From Cytophagales bacterium (GTDB lineage Bacteria > Bacteroidota > Bacteroidia > Cytophagales > UBA9547), in assembly GCA_013297755.1 (NCBI GenBank), contig JAAFIH010000002.1, positions 147,415-211,414 on the forward strand: a stretch of DNA of 64,000 nt. The letters run 5' to 3'. Position 1 is the stretch's first letter, and each line of letters starts with the position of its first letter. This document shows, piece by piece, positions 34,584 through 42,349 of the stretch. A model generated the notes under the pieces. The model saw only the letters and a program-made list of their open reading frames with translations. It had not been told where the DNA came from and did no database searches. The position numbers and the translations under genes are program-made.

Positions 34584-35822
34584 TTAATTTTGACTAGAAT
34601 GATAATATAAAACACTAGCATTTGAGTCTCTTAATGTTTTGGAAACAGCTTTTTTAATATCATCTACTGTTACTTGATTGATTAATTTCGACTCCTTATT
34701 TACAATACTTGCATCGCCCATGTTGGCGGCAAATGCTACATTCATACATCTGTTTAATAGTTCAGTTTCTGCCATTTCAAGATATGTTTCTGCTTGGTTT
34801 TTTACTTTAGCTAATTCGTTTTCGATGTTATCTAAAGTAATATTGTACACTTCTTCATCAATAGCTTTTTCGGCTTTTTCAAAAGAAACATCTTTATTTA
34901 ATTTTCCTTCAATCATAAAAATACCCTCGTCTATTGATCCCAAACAGTAAGCACTGATAGCACTGAATAATTTTTTTTCTCTTACTAATTTTTGATACAA
35001 TCTTGACGACTGCCCTCTTCCCAAAATATCGCTCAATAAATCATGTGCATAAAAGTCAGTATCTAATCGCTTTCCCATCAAATATGCTTTATAAATGGCA
35101 TTTGAGGGTACATTTGAAGTTACATTAAGCGTTTTTTTCTTATTTAAAGATATTTCTTTAGGTAAATTTCTGGTAATTTTTTCGCCTTTTTTTATATCAC
35201 CAAACCATTTAAGGGCTAGTTTTTTTATTTGTTCTAATTTTACATTTCCACCTACTACCAAAATGGCATTGGTGGGGTTGTAAAATTTTTGAAAAAAAGA
35301 TTTCACATCGTCCATTGTTGCGTTTTCGATATGAGAAATATCTTTTCCAATTGTAGCCCATTGGTAGGGGTGGGTTTCGTAAACTAGAGGTCGAATTTTG
35401 AGCCAAACATCGCCATAAGGTTGATTTAGGTATCTTTGTTTGAACTCTTCAATAACGACTTTTCTTTGAACTTCAAGTACTTTTGGGTCGAATGATAGTG
35501 ATTTCATTCGATCGCTTTCGAGCCAAAAAGCGGTTTCTATATTGGCTGCTGGTAGTGTTATATAATAATTTGTAACATCAGGCGAAGTAAAAGCATTGTT
35601 TTCGCCACCTACTTTTTGCAAAGGAGTGTCAAATGTAGCTATATTTTGTGAGCCACCAAACATCAAATGCTCAAAAAGATGAGCAAATCCAGTTTTGTGA
35701 ATTTCCTCGTCCCTAGAACCTACATTGTAAATAATATTTACAACTGCCATTGGGTTAGAGGTGTCTTCGTGTACAAAAACTTGTAACCCATTATCTAATT
35801 CAAAATTACTATATGCTATCAT
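34584..35822 (-). CDS. M16 family zinc metallopeptidase
   Basis: A 412-residue pitrilysin/processing-peptidase-type protein. The zinc site is the inverted motif HLFEH (48-52), with the second glutamate in VVIEEFKQRY further on. No signal peptide is seen, so it is cytoplasmic or released some other way. Usually an M16 protein has a partner without the motif; none is adjacent. Its start is only 5 bp beyond the -7 element, so the transcript is probably leaderless. Confidence 0.92.
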   Translation of the reverse strand: MIAYSNFELDNGLQVFVHEDTSNPMAVVNIIYNVGSRDEEIHKTGFAHLFEHLMFGGSQNIATFDTPLQKVGGENNAFTSPDVTNYYITLPAANIETAFWLESDRMKSLSFDPKVLEVQRKVVIEEFKQRYLNQPYGDVWLKIRPLVYETHPYQWATIGKDISHIENATMDDVKSFFQKFYNPTNAILVVGGNVKLEQIKKLALKWFGDIKKGEKITRNLPKEISLNKKKTLNVTSNVPSNAIYKAYLMGKRLDTDFYAHDLLSDILGRGQSSRLYQKLVREKKLFSAISAYCLGSIDEGIFMIEGKLNKDVSFEKAEKAIDEEVYNITLDNIENELAKVKNQAETYLEMAETELLNRCMNVAFAANMGDASIVNKESKLINQVTVDDIKKAVSKTLRDSNASVLYYHSSQN

Positions 35823-35827
35823 TGCTC

Positions 35828-35857
35828 CAAATATAGAAATTAGAATTTAATAATCAA
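35828..35857 (-). promoter_or_regulatory. Promoter TTG-N19-TATATTTG of the M16 peptidase gene
   Basis: On the minus strand, TTG (35855-35857), 19 bp, then TATATTTG (35828-35835), an exact match to the Bacteroidota consensus. Only GAGCA separates it from the ATG, so transcription should start at or next to the initiation codon. Confidence 0.7.
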
Positions 35858-35918
35858 AAAATAGGTTTAGAGGAAGTTAAATTTTAGTTATTTTTTTTAG
35901 AAAATAGCAATTATAATT

Positions 35919-36009
35919 CAATGTCGTTTACTTAAGAATCTGATTATCTTTCTCCTTTGGAGAAAGACAAAGATAGAGGCATTAAAAAACGCTTAAGTAA
36001 ACGACATTG
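35919..36009. mobile_element. 91-bp MITE-like element, copy 1, with 10-bp target duplication
   Basis: Ends in perfect 18-bp terminal inverted repeats (CAATGTCGTTTACTTAAG). The centre holds a second inverted repeat (TCTTTCTCC/GGAGAAAGA). It is flanked on both sides by AATTATAATT (35909-35918 and 36010-36019), a perfect 10-bp direct repeat. No coding capacity, so it would need a transposase in trans. The ACTTAAG at the inner end of the repeat and the 10-bp duplication suggest IS4-family (IS231-like) mobilisation. Copy 2 at 41102 is identical in reverse orientation. Confidence 0.85.
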
Positions 36010-36153
36010 AATTATAATTCCATATCCTTTACAAAAGTATTTTTTATTAGCTTTCATCGTTAATTACATAAAAATATATTTCTATTAGAATTATTATTAC
36101 TAAAAATCTGTTTATTTAAGTAATAATAACTCTATTTATTTTAATATTTACAA

Positions 36154-37485
36154 CTATTTGGATAGTTTTTTTAGTAATATATAGCCAATAATACCTGATA
36201 AAGTAGAAGCTAAAAGTATCGCAATTTTTGCAGTTTCGATATGATTAAGATTAGTAAAAGCAAGTCCAGTAACAAACATAGACATAGTAAAACCAATACC
36301 TGCTAACCAAGCCATGCCATAAATTTGTTTCCAAGTAATACCATCTGGGATTTGTGCAATTTTTAATTTTACAGCAATAAAAGATGTTAGTAATATTCCT
36401 GTTGATTTTCCAATCATTAAACCAAACATAATACCCAAGGCCACAGGCGATGCCAAACTATCAAAAGCTGATGTATTGATTAGTATACCTGCATTGGCAA
36501 ATGCAAAAAGTGGCATAATAAAATAGTTGGTAATAGGGTGCAAAAATATTAAAACATTGTGAAGTGGTGCCTCCATTTTATGGCTTTCATCTTGTATTTT
36601 TTCTATAATTTCGGCTCTTACGAGCTTATCTGTGGTGTTTTTGTCTAAAAGTGTCAAAATATAGCTTTGTAAAATTTCGGTTTGTTTTTTGTATATTTCG
36701 CCATAATTTGAAAAACTAAATGGAACTGCAATAGCATAAATTACCCCAGATATGGTAGGATGAATACCTGCCATATAAAAAAAGTACCACAATAAAATGC
36801 CTAGAAAACTGTACAAATATAAATTTTTTGCACCCATTTTGTTCATACCTAACAAAATAGCTACAATAATAAAACCTGAAAATAGAAATTGCCAATCCAA
36901 ATTTGAGGAGTAAAAAAATGCAATTACCACAATTGCACCTAAATCATCAGCAATGGCAAGTGCAGCCAAAAATATTTTTAAACTAAATGGTGCTTTTTTG
37001 CCCAAAAGCGAAAAAACTGTGAGGGAAAAAGCTATATCAGTAGCAGTAGGTATGCCCCAACCAGAACTTGTAGATTGACCAAAATTAAAAAATAAATAGA
37101 TAAGGGCAGGAAACATCATGCCACCTAAAGCTGCCAAAACAGGTAAAATAGCTTTTTCTTTGCTACTTAAAGCCCCTTCTATGATTTCTCTTTTGATTTC
37201 GCCCCCAACTACTATAAAAAATAATGTCATCAAAACATCATTTATAAGTGTATGAAAATCAATTGAAAAACCTCTATTCCCCAAACTAAAACCAATTTTG
37301 GTATGCCAAAAATGAAAATATGATTCTCCTAATGGACTATTTGCAATTATTAAAGCCAAAATGGTTACTAATATCAATATTAGCCCTCCAAGTTCTATGT
37401 CTTTGAAATATTGTTGTATTGGCAATACAATGGAGTTTTTAACTTTATTGATTTTTCTTTTGTTTTGGATATGTTTGATTTCCAT
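36154..37485 (-). CDS. nhaA: Na+/H+ antiporter NhaA
   Basis: Exchanges internal Na+ (or Li+) for protons across the inner membrane for pH and salt homeostasis. The 443-residue protein has about twelve membrane helices and the family core: GREIKREIIEGALS-like region, SGWGIPTATDIAFSL, and the essential aspartate pair in LAALAIADDLGAIVVIAFFYS. A cytoplasmic loop of about 60 residues (YKKQTEILQSYILTLLDKNT) is longer than in the E. coli protein, which is common in Bacteroidota. Monocistronic. Confidence 0.94.
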   Translation of the reverse strand: MEIKHIQNKRKINKVKNSIVLPIQQYFKDIELGGLILILVTILALIIANSPLGESYFHFWHTKIGFSLGNRGFSIDFHTLINDVLMTLFFIVVGGEIKREIIEGALSSKEKAILPVLAALGGMMFPALIYLFFNFGQSTSSGWGIPTATDIAFSLTVFSLLGKKAPFSLKIFLAALAIADDLGAIVVIAFFYSSNLDWQFLFSGFIIVAILLGMNKMGAKNLYLYSFLGILLWYFFYMAGIHPTISGVIYAIAVPFSFSNYGEIYKKQTEILQSYILTLLDKNTTDKLVRAEIIEKIQDESHKMEAPLHNVLIFLHPITNYFIMPLFAFANAGILINTSAFDSLASPVALGIMFGLMIGKSTGILLTSFIAVKLKIAQIPDGITWKQIYGMAWLAGIGFTMSMFVTGLAFTNLNHIETAKIAILLASTLSGIIGYILLKKLSK

Positions 37486-37591
37486 ATTTTTGAAAATAAT
37501 AGCAAATGTAGCTTTTTAATGATTAGATTTGTATTAAAATTAGATTTCTTTAAACTTTGATACTTTCATTTTGTTTTGAGTTTTTAAATAT

Positions 37592-38695
37592 ATGAAACTA
37601 AATATAATTTTAATCATTTTTGTATTTTTATTTTTTTCTTGTGAGAAAACGCAAGTAAAAAAAGAAGAAATACCTGCTCCCGAGGATTATGTTTTGGTTG
37701 TGCCAAGCTATTTTCCAAAAATCATTATTCCTGATGATAACAAACCTACCAAAGCAGGAGTAGCTTTGGGTAGGCATTTGTTTTATGATAAAAAACTATC
37801 AAAAGACAATACTATATCTTGTGGTTCTTGCCATTTACAACAATTTGCATTTACAGATGGGCTTGCCAAAAGTGTGGGTGTGGGTGGAAAAATTGGTAAA
37901 AGAAACGCTATGTCATTGGCAAATTTAGCTTTTTTGCCCAAAAATTTCTTTTGGGATGGCAGATCTATCTCGCTAGAACACCAAGCCATTTTCCCTATTT
38001 TAGATTCCCTAGAAATGAATAATACAATGGATGATGTACTATTTAAACTTAAAAATGATAATAATTATCGTACTTTGTTTACCAATGCTTTTGGTAATAC
38101 AGACATTACAAATGCTCGAATTTTGAATGCCATAGCGCAATTTGAACGAACTTTAATCTCATCTAATTCTAAATATGATAAATTTTTGCGTGGAGAATAT
38201 ACCATGACTGCTGAAGAGAAATTAGGTTTAGATTTGTTTTATATACACCCTGATGGCAACGAAATCCCTGCTCTTAGGGGAGCAAATTGTGGCGATTGCC
38301 ACGCTGGAACGCTACAAACTGACTTTAACTTACGTAATAATGGCTTGGATTTGAATCAAAATATTAAGGATGCTGGTTTACAAAAAGTTACAGGTTTGGC
38401 CTCTGATAAAGGTAAGTTTAGAGTAGTATCTTTGCGAAATATTGAACTTACAGCACCTTACATGCACGATGGTAGATTTAAAACCCTAGAAGAAGTATTA
38501 GAACATTACAACGAACATGTGCTTTTTGGGTCATCATCCAATACAGATGTGTTGATGTTGGCTTCTAATTCGCCTGGTAGCTTACCGCAAAATCTAAATC
38601 TATCGCCAAAAGAAGTAAAAGCAGTAATAGCATTTCTTAAAACACTAACAGATACAGAATTTGTAACAAATCCTAGTTTTAAGTCGCCTTTTTGA
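37592..38695 (+). CDS. Di-haem cytochrome c peroxidase family lipoprotein
   Basis: A 367-residue periplasm-facing protein of the MauG/CcpA family that reduces hydrogen peroxide with electrons from small cytochromes. Signal peptide with lipobox FFSC (Cys17), then two haem-binding motifs, CGSCH (77-81) and CGDCH (232-236). Segments FFWDGRSISLEHQA, ALRGANC and TAPYMHDGRFKTLEEVLEHYN are typical. Haem attachment requires cytochrome c maturation; ccmB is at the left of the window. Monocistronic. Confidence 0.92.
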   Translation: MKLNIILIIFVFLFFSCEKTQVKKEEIPAPEDYVLVVPSYFPKIIIPDDNKPTKAGVALGRHLFYDKKLSKDNTISCGSCHLQQFAFTDGLAKSVGVGGKIGKRNAMSLANLAFLPKNFFWDGRSISLEHQAIFPILDSLEMNNTMDDVLFKLKNDNNYRTLFTNAFGNTDITNARILNAIAQFERTLISSNSKYDKFLRGEYTMTAEEKLGLDLFYIHPDGNEIPALRGANCGDCHAGTLQTDFNLRNNGLDLNQNIKDAGLQKVTGLASDKGKFRVVSLRNIELTAPYMHDGRFKTLEEVLEHYNEHVLFGSSSNTDVLMLASNSPGSLPQNLNLSPKEVKAVIAFLKTLTDTEFVTNPSFKSPF

Positions 38696-38860
38696 GGTGT
38701 AATAATATTGTAACAAATTTAAAATATTTTTAACTTATTATTACTTTTTATATAATATTTAAGTCAAAATGAACCTTTGAGATGTTAAATGTAAAAATTA
38801 CTTTTGTTTGATTTTAAAGTCATTTGGGATTTTGATTAATTTAATGCCACAATATGAAAA

Positions 38861-39373
38861 TTAATTGTTATTCCAAGTCTTTAAACGCTTTTCCATTTCA
38901 GTAACTAATTCAAAATTGTTTTGATACATGGTGTTTGTATGAATTAACTTTTTCAGTTTATCAGAAGCTTTAACTGGGTCTATTAATTTCGCCTCAATTA
39001 ATTTATCAAATATCCAAAGCATACCATGATATTCGATTGATTTTTTCTTAGCACAATTTCTAACTGCTTTATCACTACTCAATACCATTGCTTTAATTTT
39101 TTCAGCTAAATGCAGAACGGTTTTATCGTTATCGGATAATGATTTTGGATAATTGAAGTTAAACAATGTTAGTCTATCCTCTTCCGTTAAAATGTGAGTT
39201 GCAAATTTGCCAATGCTCTGATAAGCTTTTAATAATTCTCTTTGGTGTGCATCCAGCTCATTAAACACATCTAAGGAAGAGTGTATTTCGATTTCTAATG
39301 AAAAGAATTGTGAGGTTAATTCTAACTCATAAATATCAATAAAAATACAAGCATCTGTAACCGCTAATTTCAT
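38861..39373 (-). CDS. PIN-domain protein, partner of the XRE-ImmA/IrrE gene
   Basis: A 170-residue protein with the acidic residues of a PIN-domain ribonuclease: Asp7 in VTDACIFIDI, Glu39 in DVFNELDAH, and further acidic residues in LSDNDKTVLHLAEKI and LSSDKAVRN. Its start overlaps the XRE-ImmA gene by 4 bp, so the two are coupled. The pairing is predicted to be a toxin-antitoxin-like module (PIN nuclease plus HTH-metallopeptidase). Sense of action (toxin or not) is inferred. Confidence 0.72.
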   Translation of the reverse strand: MKLAVTDACIFIDIYELELTSQFFSLEIEIHSSLDVFNELDAHQRELLKAYQSIGKFATHILTEEDRLTLFNFNYPKSLSDNDKTVLHLAEKIKAMVLSSDKAVRNCAKKKSIEYHGMLWIFDKLIEAKLIDPVKASDKLKKLIHTNTMYQNNFELVTEMEKRLKTWNNN

Positions 39374-40428
39374 TCAACCACCATTATTTGTTTTCTAAAT
39401 TCAAGTAATGATTGATTATTTAAAACGGCTGCTTTATTGATAGAAACTAATTCTTCGGCTAAAGCACGAAATAATAATTGATTGAAACGATTAGATGATT
39501 CAGAACCTATGTATTGCACAGGCTCATTAACTTTCCATTGATTATGTCCCATGATGTACATAAATTGGCGTAAATACGATTCAGTAACAATTCCTAAATC
39601 TTTGGCTCTGTACATAATTGCTTGAATAGAAATACCATACTGTTTTTTGATTTCGCCTAGCTCTTGTATGTATAGTTTATTTCTTTTTCCACCTAATTCT
39701 TTTTTTGCAGCAGCCTCTGGAAACAACATTGAAGCTGCAAACTGATGGCAGTATTTTTCTTTAGTATTGTCTTGTAACCCTTCTAAATTCATTAAGGTGT
39801 GCCCAAGCTCGTGAAACAAAGTAAAACGTAAACGGTCATCTGATTTTAAATTACTTCTATTGAGTACAATTACTGGAATAGTACCATTTACCCAAGTTTG
39901 CATACCATCAAAGCTATTATTTGATTCAATAGTAATTACTTTGATATGATTGTCTTCCAGTAATTCTATACCATTGCTGATGGGATCACTTCCTAATTCC
40001 CATTTTTCTCTAACTTTTAAAGCAGCTTTCTCAACATCTTGAAATGAATTGATAGTAGCCCAACCCTTTAATGGATTTTCAAAATTGGTTGGAATGCCTA
40101 TGATTTCTTCAAGTTCAATGTAACGAGAAAGAATGTCTTTGCTTTTTTCAATTATCTTTTGCTGTTCTTTTACTGGCAGCTTTTTTAATTTACGAAATTC
40201 TAATTCTCCAAATTCAATTTTGGTATCACGGGTAAAGTAATCTGCTTTTACATTCAATGCTTCGCACAAAAAACAAAGCATTTCACTATCTGGAATTAAT
40301 TCACCTTTTTCGAATTTATGCAAAGATTGGCGAGTTACTTTTTTGTTGATTCTATCTTCTAAATCTTGAAGTGAAAGGCCATTCAACATACGGGCTGACT
40401 TTAACCTTTCTGCGAATAATTGTTTCAT
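39370..40428 (-). CDS. XRE-type HTH plus ImmA/IrrE metallopeptidase
   Basis: About 352 residues when started at the internal Met (ATG 40428). An XRE helix-turn-helix (FAERLKSARMLNGLSLQDLEDR..TRQSLHKFEKGELIPD, about 5-60) is fused to an ImmA/IrrE-type zinc peptidase domain with HELGH in RFTLFHELGHTLMN. Such proteins sense stress and cleave or release a repressor. An upstream ATG at 40464 is in frame but lies within a -7-like TACCTTTG (40462-40469, minus strand), so 40428 is preferred. Binding sites probably are the ATTAAGTTACA repeats at 40475-40649. Coupled to the PIN gene. Confidence 0.85.
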   Translation of the reverse strand: MKQLFAERLKSARMLNGLSLQDLEDRINKKVTRQSLHKFEKGELIPDSEMLCFLCEALNVKADYFTRDTKIEFGELEFRKLKKLPVKEQQKIIEKSKDILSRYIELEEIIGIPTNFENPLKGWATINSFQDVEKAALKVREKWELGSDPISNGIELLEDNHIKVITIESNNSFDGMQTWVNGTIPVIVLNRSNLKSDDRLRFTLFHELGHTLMNLEGLQDNTKEKYCHQFAASMLFPEAAAKKELGGKRNKLYIQELGEIKKQYGISIQAIMYRAKDLGIVTESYLRQFMYIMGHNQWKVNEPVQYIGSESSNRFNQLLFRALAEELVSINKAAVLNNQSLLEFRKQIMVVE

Positions 40429-40474
40429 AATATTTTTTTTATTAGTGATAATATCATGCCACAAAGGTACAATT

Positions 40475-40649
40475 ATTAAGTTACAAATTTTATATTTTAT
40501 GACATTTTTTAACCTTGTTTTGTTAATTTCCTTTTTTGGCAGATTTATTTATGCCATAAAAACAGTAGTTTGACAAAAAGGCATAAATTTATATGATTTA
40601 CATAATTAAGTTACAGCTTGCAATTATGGTATATCATTTGTAACTTAAT
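40475..40649. promoter_or_regulatory. Three copies of ATTAAGTTACA(AAT), candidate operators
   Basis: The divergent gap between the XRE-ImmA gene and the HNH gene has ATTAAGTTACAAAT at 40475-40488, ATTAAGTTACAG at 40605-40616 and the inverted form TTTGTAACTTAAT at 40637-40649. The last two face each other about 20 bp apart. The first overlaps the probable promoter of the XRE gene. A separate inverted repeat ATTTATGCC/GGCATAAAT is at 40547-40555/40580-40588. Binding by the adjacent XRE protein and shared control of both genes is inferred. Confidence 0.55.
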
Positions 40650-40666
40650 ATATAAAAAAAAGTAAA

Positions 40667-41089
40667 ATGAGATACGAAAATGAAAAACTAAATCAAATTT
40701 ATGCCAAAACCGATGGTTATTGTCATATCTGCCACAAAAAGTTGGCATTAAGTAACTACGGAGTTAATGGAGCTAAAGGTTCTTGGCATGTAGAACATAG
40801 CAAACCAAAGGCCAAAGGTGGAACTGACCACATGAATAATTTATATGCAGCATGTATAAGTTGTAATATTGAAAAAGGAACTAGTCATACTAAAACTGCA
40901 AGAGCCAAAAATGGAAATACTAGAGCTCCATACAGTAAAGAAAAAAAGCAAAAAATTAAAACAAATAATACCGTTGGTGGAGCTACAATAGGCAGTGGAA
41001 TTGGATGGGCAATTGGTGGGCCAGTTGGAGGATTAGTTGGCGGTTTAATAGGTGGAGCAATCGGAAGTAGTAATTCACCTAAAAAATAA
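40667..41089 (+). CDS. HNH nuclease with C-terminal glycine zipper
   Basis: A 140-residue protein. An HNH domain is at about 10-75, with zinc-binding Cys19/Cys22 (CHIC) and Cys63/Cys66 (CISC) and the catalytic WHVEHSKPKAKGGTD (His41-His44) and N57-58 region. A basic linker (about 75-100) leads to a glycine-zipper (about 104-133; GGATIGSGIGWAIGGPVGG, GGLIGG) able to enter a membrane. The combination suggests a nuclease that is delivered to or held at a membrane, or a pore-associated effector. It is divergent from the XRE-ImmA gene and may share its operators. A 91-bp mobile element inserted 12 bp after the stop. Confidence 0.75.
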   Translation: MRYENEKLNQIYAKTDGYCHICHKKLALSNYGVNGAKGSWHVEHSKPKAKGGTDHMNNLYAACISCNIEKGTSHTKTARAKNGNTRAPYSKEKKQKIKTNNTVGGATIGSGIGWAIGGPVGGLVGGLIGGAIGSSNSPKK

Positions 41090-41101
41090 AACTAAAGGAA
41101 T

Positions 41102-41192
41102 CAATGTCGTTTACTTAAGCGTTTTTTAATGCCTCTATCTTTGTCTTTCTCCAAAGGAGAAAGATAATCAGATTCTTAAGTAAACGACATTG
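41102..41192. mobile_element. 91-bp MITE-like element, copy 2, with 10-bp target duplication
   Basis: Reverse complement of the 35919-36009 element, identical over all 91 bp, with the same 18-bp terminal inverted repeats. It is flanked by CTAAAGGAAT at 41092-41101 and 41193-41202, a perfect 10-bp target site duplication that differs from that of copy 1, which proves independent insertion events. The identity implies recent movement. Confidence 0.88.
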
Positions 41193-41202
41193 CTAAAGGA
41201 AT

Positions 41203-41532
41203 GACTAATTGTAGTTTGACTATAAAAACAAAAGTGAGCCTACCTAGCTCACTATATTGTTGAAATCAACTTTCTGCAAAATAATTTTGAAGATTGCTTT
41301 TTCGAATCGAGACCGCAAAAGTAAAAAAGGATTTGATAAAAACAAATTCTTATCAATTTTCAAAACTTCTTTTCAGAGCTTTTAACTCATCTTGTAAACA
41401 ATAAAAAAGGTAAATCAATATTTACAGGATAAATTTATCCATGTGCAAAATAATGCTTGGCAAAAACTGCCAAGTTGTAACTGTATGTAGAAAATCTACA
41501 TCAGTAGTAAATAAATTTAAAAAGTTAAAGGA
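41203..41532. promoter_or_regulatory. Hairpin-rich leader of the 41533 gene
   Basis: This 330-bp gap carries a remarkable number of perfect inverted repeats in order: AGTGAGC/GCTCACT (41233-41253), TTGATAA/TTATCAA (41333-41356), GTAAAT/ATTTAC (41410-41425), the palindrome GGATAAATTTATCC (41427-41440), CTTGGCA/TGCCAAG (41456-41474) and ATGTAGA/TCTACAT (41485-41501). The last four stand almost back to back and stop about 30 bp before the ATG. It could be a structured 5' leader, a small RNA or a protein-binding region. No known riboswitch was recognised. Confidence 0.55.
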
Positions 41533-41889
41533 ATGAATATAAAGTTACAAGAAATAATAGATAATGGTAAACATAGCGATGAACGAATTGTGTTAAAAGC
41601 TGTGACTAATGTGAATTTGGCAAACTATATGCTACTAGATGCAACATATTTACCCGATGGTAAATTATCCAACAAAGCTAGACATGTACATTGGTTCAAA
41701 TCCAAAATAGTTAATGCTAACGATACAATTGTTTTATATACAAAAAAAGGGCAACCATCAGAACAAAAGAATGCGAATGGAACTACTTCACATTTTTTAC
41801 ATTGGGGACTCGATAGCAGTGTATGGAACAATACTGGTGATAGAGCCACATTAATCGAAATAAAAGAAACAGAAAGTTTAACCATTTAA
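41533..41889 (+). CDS. Small protein of unknown function, possibly lamin-tail-like fold
   Basis: A 118-residue protein. The pattern RHVHWFKSKIVNANDTIVLYTKKG..HFLHWGLDSSVWNNTGDRATLIEI, with an aromatic-rich strand pair and a terminal NN-x-GD turn, resembles lamin-tail-type immunoglobulin-fold domains, but the match is by eye only. An SD-like AAAGGA precedes the ATG, which is unusual in this genome. It is followed after 12 bp by the 86-residue gene and preceded by a series of hairpins. Function unknown. Confidence 0.62.
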   Translation: MNIKLQEIIDNGKHSDERIVLKAVTNVNLANYMLLDATYLPDGKLSNKARHVHWFKSKIVNANDTIVLYTKKGQPSEQKNANGTTSHFLHWGLDSSVWNNTGDRATLIEIKETESLTI

Positions 41890-41901
41890 AAAAGAAGAAT
41901 T

Positions 41902-42162
41902 ATGCATTTTGACGGAGCATTAATAAAAGAGCAAGGCGTAAGTTTTGCGATTGTGGTTGTAAAACCTAGTACTTTATATAATAGTACAGTAAGAGAAGAA
42001 GCACGAGAAGGATTTACTAGTTATTTTCCAGGTGTTCCAATTATTTTAATGGCACAAAATAGTCGTGGGATACCCACCTATCATGGAAGAAATGATATTG
42101 TAAAATTTCTTGCTAATATTAATCCAAGAAGAATACCATTTAAAAGATATTCTGCTAATTAA
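41902..42162 (+). CDS. Small protein of unknown function, second gene of the pair
   Basis: An 86-residue protein with an alternating strand-helix pattern: GVSFAIVVVKPS, a helix REEAREGFTSYF, a strand VPIILMAQNS, then PTYHGRNDIVKFLANI and a basic C terminus. No catalytic motif is certain, but the single His in TYHGR and Asp in RNDIVKF could be functional. It lies 12 bp downstream of the 118-residue gene and ends 20 bp before a rho-independent terminator, so the two genes are one transcript. Confidence 0.62.
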   Translation: MHFDGALIKEQGVSFAIVVVKPSTLYNSTVREEAREGFTSYFPGVPIILMAQNSRGIPTYHGRNDIVKFLANINPRRIPFKRYSAN

Positions 42163-42182
42163 TATTTAACTCATTAGATTCA

Positions 42183-42217
42183 ACAGCCAGCCTTAATTTA
42201 GGGTTGGCTGTTTTTTT
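42183..42217 (+). terminator. Rho-independent terminator of the two-gene unit
   Basis: Stem ACAGCCAGCC (42183-42192) and GGGTTGGCTGT (42201-42211), one mismatch/bulge, an 8-nt loop and a run of seven T (42211-42217). It follows the 86-residue gene in the correct direction. Confidence 0.85.
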
Positions 42218-42349
42218 ATACACGCTTATCTTTACTTTCCTTATCAAACGCCACCAAATTAAACATTTCCCTCAGTCTGCTGCGGACACGGTTGCCTTAA
42301 ATGGTTTCTAGTTCTGAGGCGGATAGGTTAGTGGTAAAGTGGGTAAATG
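42216..42349 (-). pseudogene. Remnant of a DnaC/IstB-like P-loop ATPase C terminus
   Basis: On the minus strand this stretch translates to THFTTNLSASELETI, a stop (TAA), then GNRVRSRLREMFNLVAFDKES and a terminal stop. It matches the C-terminal sensor/arginine region of phage or plasmid helicase loaders, in which TTN..LE..YG.RV.SRL.EM is conserved; a Tyr codon expected at the TAA indicates a nonsense change. Upstream the frame runs into the end of the aroB-like gene, so the rest of the ATPase is gone. It is a trace of a former mobile element. Confidence 0.55.

Noticed and set aside
40429..40464. Upstream ATG start of the XRE-ImmA gene
   Set aside because: It coincides with a -7-like element; the internal Met begins the canonical HTH region.
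36154..41089. Composite transposon bounded by the two 91-bp elements
   Set aside because: Each element has its own matching target duplication, so they inserted one by one and not as a unit; no transposase lies between.
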